Assembly (NCBI GenBank): GCA_963843525.1
Contig: CAWJKM010000004.1
Coordinates: 1-64,000, forward strand
Origin: DATJPR01 sp963843525
Lineage (GTDB): Bacteria; Bacteroidota; Ignavibacteria; UBA10030; UBA6906
Direction of reading: 5' to 3'
Length of the DNA: 64,000 nt
Below are positions 36,404 through 44,854 of the stretch, in pieces. The translations under genes and the position numbers were made by a program. Below the pieces are notes generated by a model. It did no database searches. It was given only the letters and a program-made list of their open reading frames with translations, and was not told the origin of the DNA. Each line of letters starts with the position of its first letter. The first letter of the stretch is position 1.

Positions 36404-36742
36404 ATGAAAAAAATCGAAGCGATCATCCGGCCGCATAAGCTCGAGGCTGTCCGGGATGCTCTGCATGAAGCGGGGTATCTTGGATTGACCGTTTCCGAGG
36501 TAAAGGGGTATGGCAGGCAGAAAGGCCACACGGAAATTTACCGGGGTTCCGAATACAGGATAGATTTTTTGCCCAAAGTGAAGATAGAATTGGTTTGTCC
36601 GGACGCGAAGCTGGAACCTGCGCTGAGCATCATCACGGCGAATGCGCGTACAGGCGACACGGGCGACGGAAAGATTTTTGTCATTCCCGTAGAGGAAGCC
36701 ATTCGTGTCCGCACGTCGGAGGCCGGCGATGATGCTCTTTAA
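36404..36742 (+). CDS. glnK: PII nitrogen regulatory protein
   Basis: This 112-residue PII signal protein carries the T-loop sequence GHTEIYRGSEYRIDF with the conserved uridylylation tyrosine at Y51, and the ATP-contacting C-terminal TGDGKIFVIPVEEA. It senses 2-oxoglutarate and ATP/ADP and controls ammonium uptake. The amt gene starts 25 bp downstream, which makes a GlnK role more likely than GlnB. Repeat DNA ends 20 bp before its ATG, so the promoter must lie in or behind the repeat tract. Confidence 0.93.
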   Translation: MKKIEAIIRPHKLEAVRDALHEAGYLGLTVSEVKGYGRQKGHTEIYRGSEYRIDFLPKVKIELVCPDAKLEPALSIITANARTGDTGDGKIFVIPVEEAIRVRTSEAGDDAL

Positions 36743-36767
36743 CCATGAACGGAAAGGATGCCCGCGG

Positions 36768-38066
36768 ATGAAGCGTTCACTCGCACTTCTTCTCCTTGTC
36801 TGTACAATAAGTGCCACTGCGCTGGCGCAGGATACAAAGCCGACGATTGACACGGGCGACACCGCGTGGATGCTTGTCTCCACTGCGTTTGTCATGCTCA
36901 TGACGCCGGGGCTCGCCCTCTTCTATGCGGGAATGGTCCGGAAGAAAAACGTCCTCGGAACATTCATGCAGAGTTTCATCGCCCTCGGGGTCATCACACT
37001 CCTCTGGGTGCTCTACGGCTACAGTCTTGCCTTCGGCCCCTCATTGAACGGAATAATCGGATCGCTGGACTGGATAGGCCTCCGGCATGTCGGTCTCGAT
37101 CCGAACCCCGACTATGCGGCCACCATTCCGCATCAGTTGTTTATGCTCTTTCAGATGATGTTTGCCGTCATCACTCCGGCCCTGATTACCGGTGCCGTCG
37201 CGGAGAGGATGAAATTCAGCGCGTATCTGGTGTTCCTGGTGCTCTGGTCCACCCTGGTCTACATTCCGCTGGCGCACTGGGTATGGGGAGTGGGCGGATG
37301 GATTCGGTCTCTGGGGGCTCTGGATTTCGCGGGTGGCCTGGTGGTGCACATCTCCTCCGGCGTTGCCGCCCTCGCGGCCGCGCTTGTGCTCGGGACCCGC
37401 CGCGGCTATCTCAAGGAACTGACGCCCCCGCACAACATGACCATGACCGTGCTGGGTGCGGCACTCCTCTGGTTCGGATGGTTCGGGTTCAATGCAGGAA
37501 GCGCCTTGTCGTCGGGCGCTCTCGCAGTATCGGCGTTTGCCGCCACGCACATCGCCTCTGCTGCGGCAACGGTCTCCTGGACGGTTGTTGAATGGGCGCA
37601 CCGCGGCAAACCGACGGTCCTTGGCGCGGTCTCCGGCGCGGTTGCCGGGTTGGTGGCCATCACGCCCGCGTCAGGGTTTGTCGGGCCCATGGCGGCTCTG
37701 GTCATCGGCCTGGGCGCTGGCGTCGTGTGCTACTATGGCATCTCTTTGAAAGGGCGGTTCGGATACGACGATTCGTTGGACGCCGTAGGAGTCCATGGGG
37801 TGGGAGGGACGTTCGGTGCACTTGCAACAGGGATTTTCGCATCGAAGGCGATCAACGCTGCAGGGGCAGACGGCGCACTGTCCGGGAACTTCTCGCTCTT
37901 TTTCACCCAGGCACTCAGCGTCGCCGCCGCAATTGTCTATTCGTTCGTGGTGAGCTGGATTATCCTCAAGCTGATCGACAAGACCATGGGCGTGCGTGTG
38001 AAAGACCAGCACGAACAGGAAGGCCTCGACCTGAGCCAGCACGGAGAAACCGGCTATACGCTATGA
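36768..38066 (+). CDS. amt: Ammonium transporter
   Basis: This 432-residue Amt-family channel has a cleavable signal peptide (to ALAQ) and eleven expected membrane segments. Conserved stretches include MTPGLALFYAGMVRKKN, HLSSG-like VVHISSGVAALAAALVLG, GWFGFNAGSA and the second pore histidine in DAVGVHGVGGTFGAL. It moves ammonium or ammonia across the inner membrane and is gated by the PII protein encoded directly upstream. ATG 36768 is chosen because the signal peptide starts there. A hairpin-element copy follows 20 bp after the stop. Confidence 0.95.
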   Translation: MKRSLALLLLVCTISATALAQDTKPTIDTGDTAWMLVSTAFVMLMTPGLALFYAGMVRKKNVLGTFMQSFIALGVITLLWVLYGYSLAFGPSLNGIIGSLDWIGLRHVGLDPNPDYAATIPHQLFMLFQMMFAVITPALITGAVAERMKFSAYLVFLVLWSTLVYIPLAHWVWGVGGWIRSLGALDFAGGLVVHISSGVAALAAALVLGTRRGYLKELTPPHNMTMTVLGAALLWFGWFGFNAGSALSSGALAVSAFAATHIASAAATVSWTVVEWAHRGKPTVLGAVSGAVAGLVAITPASGFVGPMAALVIGLGAGVVCYYGISLKGRFGYDDSLDAVGVHGVGGTFGALATGIFASKAINAAGADGALSGNFSLFFTQALSVAAAIVYSFVVSWIILKLIDKTMGVRVKDQHEQEGLDLSQHGETGYTL

Positions 38067-38084
38067 ACCCAAACGCAGCAACGT

Positions 38085-38460
38085 AACACACCCCTTCGGT
38101 TCCCCTCTCTAGAGGGGAATGTTTACGTCTTAAGTGGATGGTGCAGTGCGGTTGTCACCAGCTGCAACCTTCATCCTCACCCGAACCAATGAAGGGGTTG
38201 AAACCCCTCAAGCGTGAGAGAGCGCTCCTTGAAATTTGTCCACGACCTGAAGGTCGTGGCCATGGCAGTGTGTCCCATAACCCCTGCCTAAACCAGTCTA
38301 AAATCTAAACTCTAAACTCTAAATTCTAAAATGTCGTAAGGTCGTGGCAATGACAATGCGCCTAAATCAGAGCGGCTGACGCCAATGTCTATGACAGTGT
38401 ATCCCATAACGCCTGCCTAAACCAGTCTAAAATCTAAAATCTAAAATCTAAACTCTAAAA
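38085..38460 (-). repeat. Inverted hairpin element with CCACGACCT module and TTTTAGA heptamers
   Basis: The minus-strand order is TTTTAGA heptamers (38460-38288), CCACGACCT/AGGTCGTGG and AACCCC/GGGGTT hairpin module (38285-38180), lead-in and CCCCTCTAGAGAGGGG palindrome (38160-38088). It is an inverted counterpart of 1740-2010. The first heptamer supplies the stop codon of the radical SAM gene that ends at 38455. Confidence 0.88.
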
Positions 38461-39432
38461 TGTAACCACCGCTCCGCCGCAACTGCTCCCCGATCCGGCG
38501 GTGCATCCAAAGCAGTGTGAACCGAATACGATCTGCCGGTTCAGAAGCCGCTCAACGTCGAAATCCCAGATGGTGTGCGGCGCACCGTGGTTCACCTTCC
38601 ACTCCAGCATCTGATTGAAGTCGCAATCATACAGCGTCCCGTCGTACCCGACACTGATCAGATTCCGGCACATCACCCCTACGGCTGCGACAGGATTGAA
38701 GGCGTTGATCAGCCGTTCTACATACTCTTCATAGAGTTCCGCCCGCTCGAGAAAATGCCGGAACCTGTTGATCGGCATATTCGTGATGACGAAGAGATTG
38801 TTGAACGTGAGACCATGGCGCTTCGAGAGCTCTTCTTTGAACTGGCGTTCAATCGCCGGTTGGGAGGGCGGGAGAAAGGCCCCCACCGGGTTGTACACGA
38901 GGTCAAGACACAACCCCGACCCCTCTTTCCCGTACCCGACAGCGTTGAGTCTTCCCAGCGACTCGATACTCTTCGCAAACACCCCGTGTCCCCGCTGCGC
39001 GTCCGTCTCATGCTCCTGGAAGTAGGGGAGGGACGAAATGACTTCGCATTGATGGTCCCGAAAGAATTCCGGAAGATGCGCCATGCTCTTCCCGCTGAGC
39101 GGGTGCGGGTCAAGCGTCACAGTGAGGTTGTGCCGGACCATGACGTGCCGGCCAAGCTGCTTCGCCTCCCGGACGAGGTAATCAAAATGTTCATTCAGTT
39201 CCGGGGCACCACCGGTAATGTCAAGAGTTTTTATCGATGGGGAGATGCGGAGTATCTCCAGGCACCGGTCGATCGTCGCCCGGTCCATCATTTCCGTTCG
39301 CTTCGGACCCGCATCGACATGACAATGCTTACATGCCTGGTTGCAAAGCTTCCCCACGTTCACCTGGAGAGTCTCGATCGATACCGGACTCAAATCAAGA
39401 TGATGTTCCTTCAGGACTGCCTCAAATTCCAT
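38455..39432 (-). CDS. arsS: Arsenosugar biosynthesis radical SAM protein
   Basis: This 325-residue radical SAM enzyme has the [4Fe-4S] motif C30-N-Q-A-C34-K-H-C37 and a C-terminal cysteine-rich region (CFGCTAGSGSSCGG) of the ArsS type. ArsS is linked to transfer of the adenosyl group to dimethylarsenic in arsenosugar synthesis. Three typical cluster partners lie upstream on the same strand. The TAG stop and last codon (TTT TAG) belong to a TTTTAGA heptamer array, so the C-terminus ends at the repeat boundary. arsM is 31 kb away. Confidence 0.92.
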   Translation of the reverse strand: MEFEAVLKEHHLDLSPVSIETLQVNVGKLCNQACKHCHVDAGPKRTEMMDRATIDRCLEILRISPSIKTLDITGGAPELNEHFDYLVREAKQLGRHVMVRHNLTVTLDPHPLSGKSMAHLPEFFRDHQCEVISSLPYFQEHETDAQRGHGVFAKSIESLGRLNAVGYGKEGSGLCLDLVYNPVGAFLPPSQPAIERQFKEELSKRHGLTFNNLFVITNMPINRFRHFLERAELYEEYVERLINAFNPVAAVGVMCRNLISVGYDGTLYDCDFNQMLEWKVNHGAPHTIWDFDVERLLNRQIVFGSHCFGCTAGSGSSCGGAVVTF

Positions 39433-39436
39433 GATC

Positions 39437-39775
39437 CTATCCCATGGTCAGTTTTTCAACGATGTTCCTGCATTGCACGCCGTGAACCAGCGATGCTCCG
39501 CCTCGGACTGCCGCCGTGACGTGCAGTGCTTCCGTCATCTGGTCGAGATTGGCCCCGCTTTCCAGACATTGCGTGGTGTAGGCATCGATACAGTAAGGAC
39601 ACTGGACCGTATGGGCCACCGCGAGACCGATCAGCGATTTTTCTCTCTTCGTCAGGGCACCTTCTGTAGCGGTTGCTTCGGTGTACCAGTCGATGAATTT
39701 GTCCCAGAGGACCTTCCGGTTATTGCCGATGGTTGAGAATTTTGCGAGGTCCTTCGATTCATAATAGGAAGACAT
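39437..39775 (-). CDS. Arsenosugar-associated AhpD-like peroxidase-like protein
   Basis: This 112-residue carboxymuconolactone decarboxylase/AhpD-fold protein has the CPYC redox motif (VQCPYCIDAYTTQC) and AAVRGGASLVHG. It belongs to the small peroxidase-like family found with ArsS. It ends 4 bp before the arsS start, so the two are probably co-translated. It may protect or reduce an arsenic intermediate; the exact role is not known. A Shine-Dalgarno GAGGAG is present upstream. Confidence 0.9.
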   Translation of the reverse strand: MSSYYESKDLAKFSTIGNNRKVLWDKFIDWYTEATATEGALTKREKSLIGLAVAHTVQCPYCIDAYTTQCLESGANLDQMTEALHVTAAVRGGASLVHGVQCRNIVEKLTMG

Positions 39776-39799
39776 GACAGCTCCTCTCAGAAGTGGAAA

Positions 39800-40438
39800 T
39801 CACCCTGTTTTGGTGCGAAGATATTCTCTGTACGATTCTTCCGTGTCGATATCGGCAAGCTGTTCCAAAAGGGCATACCTGAGCCCCGCCTGATCAATTC
39901 GATCGATCGTCGACGGGAGAACGGCGGGTGTGCTCCATACGATTCCGGAAAAGAGGTCCTTTGTCGGTGCCTTCATACCGAGGAGATAGTATCCTCCGTC
40001 CGCGGCGGGACCAATGATCACGTCTCTTGACCGGAGGAACTCGAATGCAGCGTCGATCAGCGGTGAGGACAGCCCGGGAATATCGGTTCCGACGATGACT
40101 GCCTCGTCCATCCCGCGGGCAAAGGTGAGATCGAAAGCATTCCTCATCCGCTCGCCAAGCGTAGTGCCAACCTGCGGCGCATACGAGAAAGGCCTTCGAA
40201 CCCAATTCCGGACCACCTCTTCAGGGACGGTGGCTTCAAAAAAGATGTACACGGTCACCCCCCGGCGGGCAACATCTGCGCCAAGGGCGAACGTGTGGCC
40301 GGCGAGCTCTTGATACACCGAGGCCGCCTTCTGCATTCCTATTGTCCTGCCAAGGCGTGTTTTGACATTCCCTACGTCCGGGAATTTCGCGAAAATCAAA
40401 AGTCCCTTCTTGCCGCCCATGGATGGAGAGTTCGTCAT
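39800..40438 (-). CDS. DUF2064 nucleotidyl/glycosyltransferase, arsenosugar type
   Basis: This protein of about 212 residues has the GT-A-like DUF2064 fold: FAKFPDVGNVKTRLG at the N-terminus (nucleotide binding), VIVGTDIPGLS as the acidic metal motif and GPAADGGYYLLG. The TIGR04282-type family occurs in arsenosugar clusters. ATG 40438 overlaps the stop of the upstream glycosyltransferase by one base (TGATG); a GTG three bases earlier is possible. It is 24 bp from the peroxidase-like gene in the same operon. Confidence 0.88.
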   Translation of the reverse strand: MTNSPSMGGKKGLLIFAKFPDVGNVKTRLGRTIGMQKAASVYQELAGHTFALGADVARRGVTVYIFFEATVPEEVVRNWVRRPFSYAPQVGTTLGERMRNAFDLTFARGMDEAVIVGTDIPGLSSPLIDAAFEFLRSRDVIIGPAADGGYYLLGMKAPTKDLFSGIVWSTPAVLPSTIDRIDQAGLRYALLEQLADIDTEESYREYLRTKTG

Positions 40439-41151
40439 CACGCCTGCACATTCACGAAGAGATGCTTGCCGATCGTGGAAAGGATCTTCAGAGATGCGCC
40501 GATGCTGCCCCGGAGCGTTCCGGAGACCTTTGACTTTCCGATGCGTTTACGGTACCGGACGGGAACTTCCGTGCAACGGAGCTTGAGCTTGGCCGCTTTG
40601 ACCTGCATCTCGACCGTCCAACCGAAAGTCGGGTCGGACATGTTCAGGCGAGTCAATGCCCTTGTCTGGATTGCACGGAACGGCCCGAGGTCCGTGAACC
40701 GGTATCCCCAGAAAAGCTGGATCAATCTTGACGCAAGCCAGTTTCCAAAGATCGCGTGAGGAAGCATCGCGCCCCGTTCGCGCTTCCCCATCATGCGGGA
40801 ACCGACAACCATTTCGAAGCCTTCCTGCAGAATCGGTCGCACGATGTCAGGCAGTTCTTCCGGATAGTCGCTGAAGTCGCCATCGAGGAAGACGATGATG
40901 TCCGCCTGGAGTGCGAGCGCACGATCGATGCCGCGCAAGCACGCGTAGCCGTATCCTTTCCTCTGCTCGTGCAGTACCACTGCGCCGGCCGATCGCGCCT
41001 CGATTGCGGTGTGATCGACGGATCCATTATCGACGACGATGATCTCTCTGATCCACTCATGCGGAATGCTGCGGATGACCTCCCCTATCGATTGCTCTTC
41101 GTTAAAGGCAGGGATGATGACCACTGTGGAACTGCCGTCAGGGGGCCGCAT
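40438..41151 (-). CDS. Glycosyltransferase family 2 (polyprenol-phosphate type)
   Basis: This 237-residue GT2 protein has VVIIPAFNEEQSIGEVI at the nucleotide-binding start, the DxD-like FLDGDFSDYPE, VGSRMMGKRERGAM and the acceptor region DLGPFRAIQTRAL. It has no C-terminal membrane helices, so it is of the soluble DPM1-like form. ATG 41151 is preferred because the GT2 fold begins immediately. As first gene of the arsenosugar operon it may build the sugar part or a lipid carrier; this is inferred from context. Confidence 0.88.
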   Translation of the reverse strand: MRPPDGSSTVVIIPAFNEEQSIGEVIRSIPHEWIREIIVVDNGSVDHTAIEARSAGAVVLHEQRKGYGYACLRGIDRALALQADIIVFLDGDFSDYPEELPDIVRPILQEGFEMVVGSRMMGKRERGAMLPHAIFGNWLASRLIQLFWGYRFTDLGPFRAIQTRALTRLNMSDPTFGWTVEMQVKAAKLKLRCTEVPVRYRKRIGKSKVSGTLRGSIGASLKILSTIGKHLFVNVQA

Positions 41152-41215
41152 GGAAGCATTTCTCGCAAGAGCAAGGTAAGAAATTGTGAGGACGATTGGA
41201 TGCGGCCTCCAGCGA

Positions 41216-41642
41216 CTACTTCTTTTGCACCCGGGGCTCCTTGACCACCGGAAGGTGTTTCGCGTTCCACTGGACAATCCCGCCCGTGACATTGATGGCG
41301 TTGAACCCTTTCGCCAGCAACATATTCTGCGCTATCTTGCTCCGGTGTCCGGTTCGGCAATACACGATGATCGTCCTGGCTTTGACGGGGTCCAGTTCTC
41401 CCAATCCTTTTGTCAAGCTCCTGGACAGGAATCAACCGTGCCCCCCTGAGATGTCCGGTCTCACTGCCGAACTCGTCGCTCGTCCTGACGTCCAGGACGA
41501 CCAGGGTTGAGTCCCCCTTCAAAGCCTTCTCAGCTTCGACAGGGGACATGTCGCGGCCTGCCTTCCCTTGAAATCCTTTCGCGATGCCGTACACACCGAA
41601 GGTCAGTACCATAACGCACAGAATAGTGACTGCTCTATGCAT
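41216..41642 (-). CDS. Exported rhodanese-like protein (frameshifted)
   Basis: A signal peptide (MHRAVTILCVMVLTFGVYGIAKG) is followed by a single rhodanese domain with LDVRTSDEFGSETGHLRGA and the catalytic loop VYCRTGHRS. The first part (to DKRIG) and the second (ELDPVKARTIIVYC onward, to KEPRVQKK) are one frame apart. One surplus base lies around 41397-41403. All key residues are intact if that base is ignored. ATG 41642 has AGGAGGAC upstream on the minus strand. It probably transfers sulfur in the periplasm; a link with the arsenic genes is possible but not shown. Confidence 0.82.
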
Positions 41643-41829
41643 AGTGTCCTCCTCTTTCCTAGTGGAAACAATCGGATTATCAGACTTGTTCTCGGATTCG
41701 TAAGAAAATGCAGAGTTCCGATAAAACATCAGGAACTTTTTATTGAAAAACCTTGCTTATAGTGGCAAGCAAGGGGGAACTTCTCCCTCTGCGAACGAAT
41801 TCTTCCGATCTTTCAAACGGGTTGCAAGA

Positions 41830-42504
41830 ATGTCCGCGTTTGTGGCTCTCCTGAATCTTGCCGTTACCCTTCTTTTCCACGGTGCCGTCCTTTCCACTCT
41901 CCCGCAAGCCGATACATCGTCAGTTCAGATTCCTCCCGGGGTACGGGTAGTTGCCGCCTTGCCGGGCGAACACTGCATTGTTTGTGGAGCGACTCTCGGT
42001 AAGGACGGATTCGCGTTGATCATCAGGGGCCGGCGTTTCCCTCTTGATCGGGAACATCTCGATGAATTCCTCCGCCATTCGGAACACTATTTTGCCCTGA
42101 AGGAGCCGCGGGGGGCGCTTTTTCAGGAATCCTCTCATGCTCCGGCCGGAACAACGCCTGGCGAGACGAGTCCCGGCTGGTTTCTCATGGGCGCAGTTGT
42201 CGTGACGGCGCTCCTTTCTGCAGGTATCACTGCCTATGTCGCCCTCACCCATGGCTTGAATGCCGGCAGGTGGTTTATCGTCGGACTCGTCTTCAATGTG
42301 TTCGGCGTGCTCTCCGTTGCGCTACGCGCCTCCGGGATACGGAGGGTATCGCGCGGGTTGAACAAACTACCGCTGACAAGTTCTCCCATACCGTGTCCGT
42401 CGTGTGGAAGTCCTGTTCATCCGTCGGCGATGCGTTGCGCAATGTGCGGCACCGTTCTAAACCCCGTTTCCCCTTCGGAAGCGGCACGAACCTTGAACCG
42501 ATAG
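41830..42504 (+). CDS. Membrane protein with C-terminal zinc ribbon
   Basis: The family is not recognised. ATG 41830 gives 224 residues: a membrane segment (residues 3-25), a segment with one CxxC pair (HCIVCGATLGKDGFAL), two further membrane helices (about 120-175) and a C-terminal zinc ribbon CPSCGSPVHPSAMRCAMCG. A TTG at 41743 would add 29 residues. The gene is 19 bp from the flavin/Fe-S gene downstream and is probably expressed with it, so it may assist that redox protein. Confidence 0.7.
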   Translation: MSAFVALLNLAVTLLFHGAVLSTLPQADTSSVQIPPGVRVVAALPGEHCIVCGATLGKDGFALIIRGRRFPLDREHLDEFLRHSEHYFALKEPRGALFQESSHAPAGTTPGETSPGWFLMGAVVVTALLSAGITAYVALTHGLNAGRWFIVGLVFNVFGVLSVALRASGIRRVSRGLNKLPLTSSPIPCPSCGSPVHPSAMRCAMCGTVLNPVSPSEAARTLNR

Positions 42505-42523
42505 ACGGGAGGTCTCTCTCAGG

Positions 42524-44854
42524 ATGAATCTGTTTCAGGCGTCTGCATCGAAAATGAAGGAGGGGATCATCGGCATCCTCCGCTCGGGGAGCGGTGCGAA
42601 TGAACGGCCATATCTCAAGAAGCACAATGAAAGCAGCGTCCCGGGACTCTTTATCATCGGCGATCTTGCCGGCGCCCCCGTCATCAAATATGCAATGGCG
42701 CAGGGCTACGAGGTGATGGAACACATCGCGTCCCTGCACGGTGCCGGAAAAGGCTCCGCGAGGGAACCCTACGATGTGGTCGTCATCGGCGCAGGCGCTG
42801 CCGGACTGAATGCAGCTCTCCATGCGCAGGAAAAGGGACTTCATGTCCTTGTTCTTGAGAAGGAACAGATCGCAAATACCATTGAAAATTTCCCTGAGGG
42901 GAAATGGGTGTACGCGGAACCTGATAGCCAGCCGCCCAAAGGGAAACTCTGGCTCGACGGGGCCACGAAAGAAGATCTCATTCAGCGGTGGCACCGGATC
43001 ATCGACGACAATCAACTCGACGTTCGGGTCATGGAGCCTGTCACGGCCTGCAAGAGACGGGAGGCGGGATTTGACGTGACTACGCCCAAAGGTGAATACC
43101 GGGCGCGATACGTCGTCCTCGCCACAGGTCAACGGGGGAATCCGCGAAAACTCTCGGTGGAAGGTGAAGATCGTCACAATGTGTATCACCGGCTGTACTC
43201 ACCCCGGAAATACAAGAATGAAAAGATTCTGATCGTCGGCGGGGGAAACAGTGCCGCCGAGGCAGCACTGACCTTGAGCGAACAGAACCACGTTGTGCTA
43301 TCCTATCGCGGGAATGGATTTCACAGGCTCTTCAAGGAGAATGAGCGGAAGATCCGAAGCGCCATTGAGGAGGGGAGAATCGAGCCGGTCTTCCATTCCG
43401 GGGTCACGGCATTCGGCGAACATGATGCCCGTCTGGAAATCCGCGAAGGGGCTGCCCCCGCGGTACGCAATATTCCCTACGACCATGCATTCATCCTGGT
43501 GGGGGCTGAGGTCCCGCGCGATTTTCTCAAATCGCTCGGTCTGAGAATGGAGAATGAATGGGAGGGGAGCATCCTGCGGGCAATCGGACTGACGCTTCTG
43601 GGGTTCGTGGGTGTCTCGCTGTTCGGCGTGCACGAAGGCGGGGTGCAGACTTTTCCCGGAGTGAACCCGGTCTTCCTTCCTTCATGGGTCGGGATCGCGG
43701 TCTGGGCGTTCGCCCTTGCGGGTCTCGTGAGGTTCGGATTGCGCGGCGATCGGTTCGCCTGGCTTGGCCTTTCCTTCTTCGTCTGGTATTCGGTCTATGG
43801 CGCCAAGCTGGGGAAGGGAGAGGAACTCTGGCCGTATACGAATTGGGGATATGCGTTTCTTTCGTTGCTCGGACGACCATGGTCGTTCTGGTATACAGTG
43901 CTGTACACGTCATTGATGACGATCTTCGGGATCCGCGCTTTGAAACGGTGGGGGCTCGAGAGGAAGGACAAATTCCAGGTCTGGCGATACGTGAGCCTGC
44001 TGAGTTTCCAGTGGGTCTTCTTCTTCCTGATCCCCGAATTCCTCTTCCAGCTTGCCGTGAAATACCAATGGGTCGGAGCCCGGCTTGCCTCCGATCCAAC
44101 GTTCGCCGATCAAGCCTGGCGCAGTTACGGTATCGTCTACGCCTGGCCGTTGTTCTTCTATACCTTCTTTTACGATCCGCACCAGGTATGGGTGGTCTGG
44201 GGCATCCTGTTGACGTTTGTCATCATACCCATCTTCGTCCTCTTCAACGGCAAACGGTACTGTTCCTGGATTTGTGGCTGCGGTGGGCTTGCCGAGACCT
44301 TTGGCGACCGTTGGAGGCATCTTGCGCCGAAGGGGAAACGGTCGATTGCATTGGAATCGATGAACTATGTCGTCCTGGGCGCGGCGGCACTCATTACGCT
44401 GTTCGTTCTTGTCAAAGACACCTACACGGCCTTTGCCGGACCCGCGGAGGTGGGATTGAAAGTCTACCGCCTCTTCGCGGACGTATGGCTCGTGGGGATT
44501 CTGCCCGTTACGCTCTACCCGTTTCTCGGGGGGAAAGTCTGGTGCCGGTACTGGTGCCCCCTTGCAAAGCTTATGCAAATACAGTCGTCCCTTTTCTCCA
44601 AACTTCGGTGGAGCCGGTTCCGCATTACGGCGAACGACAAGTGCATTGGATGCAACGAATGCTCCAGGAATTGCCAGGTGGGAATCGACGTGATGAGCTA
44701 TGCCCTCAAACAGGAAGTCCTTGACAACGAGACCAGTTCCTGCATCGGATGCGGGATTTGCGTCACGGTCTGTCCCATGGACACCCTGGGTTTTGGTGAA
44801 CAACAGTCTCTGAACAGCGGGGGAGCCGCGGTTAGCTCCCCTGACCGGCCTTGA
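42524..44854 (+). CDS. Flavoprotein fused to NosR/NapH-like membrane Fe-S domain
   Basis: This 776-residue redox protein starts with a stretch like the FAD-contacting end of thioredoxin reductases (VPGLFIIGDLAGAPVIKYA). A thioredoxin-reductase-like FAD domain (GAGAAG at 89-94) with NADP motif VGGGNSAAEAA follows. Then come about eight membrane helices, two membrane CxxxCP-type iron-sulfur ligand sets (CSWICGCG and CRYWCPLAK) and a classical pair of 4Fe-4S motifs (CIGCNECSRNCQ and CIGCGICVTVCP). No CxxC redox pair is seen in the FAD part. It probably carries electrons from NAD(P)H to a membrane or periplasmic acceptor. The 3' end overlaps convergent msrAB by 23 bp. Confidence 0.85.
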   Translation: MNLFQASASKMKEGIIGILRSGSGANERPYLKKHNESSVPGLFIIGDLAGAPVIKYAMAQGYEVMEHIASLHGAGKGSAREPYDVVVIGAGAAGLNAALHAQEKGLHVLVLEKEQIANTIENFPEGKWVYAEPDSQPPKGKLWLDGATKEDLIQRWHRIIDDNQLDVRVMEPVTACKRREAGFDVTTPKGEYRARYVVLATGQRGNPRKLSVEGEDRHNVYHRLYSPRKYKNEKILIVGGGNSAAEAALTLSEQNHVVLSYRGNGFHRLFKENERKIRSAIEEGRIEPVFHSGVTAFGEHDARLEIREGAAPAVRNIPYDHAFILVGAEVPRDFLKSLGLRMENEWEGSILRAIGLTLLGFVGVSLFGVHEGGVQTFPGVNPVFLPSWVGIAVWAFALAGLVRFGLRGDRFAWLGLSFFVWYSVYGAKLGKGEELWPYTNWGYAFLSLLGRPWSFWYTVLYTSLMTIFGIRALKRWGLERKDKFQVWRYVSLLSFQWVFFFLIPEFLFQLAVKYQWVGARLASDPTFADQAWRSYGIVYAWPLFFYTFFYDPHQVWVVWGILLTFVIIPIFVLFNGKRYCSWICGCGGLAETFGDRWRHLAPKGKRSIALESMNYVVLGAAALITLFVLVKDTYTAFAGPAEVGLKVYRLFADVWLVGILPVTLYPFLGGKVWCRYWCPLAKLMQIQSSLFSKLRWSRFRITANDKCIGCNECSRNCQVGIDVMSYALKQEVLDNETSSCIGCGICVTVCPMDTLGFGEQQSLNSGGAAVSSPDRP

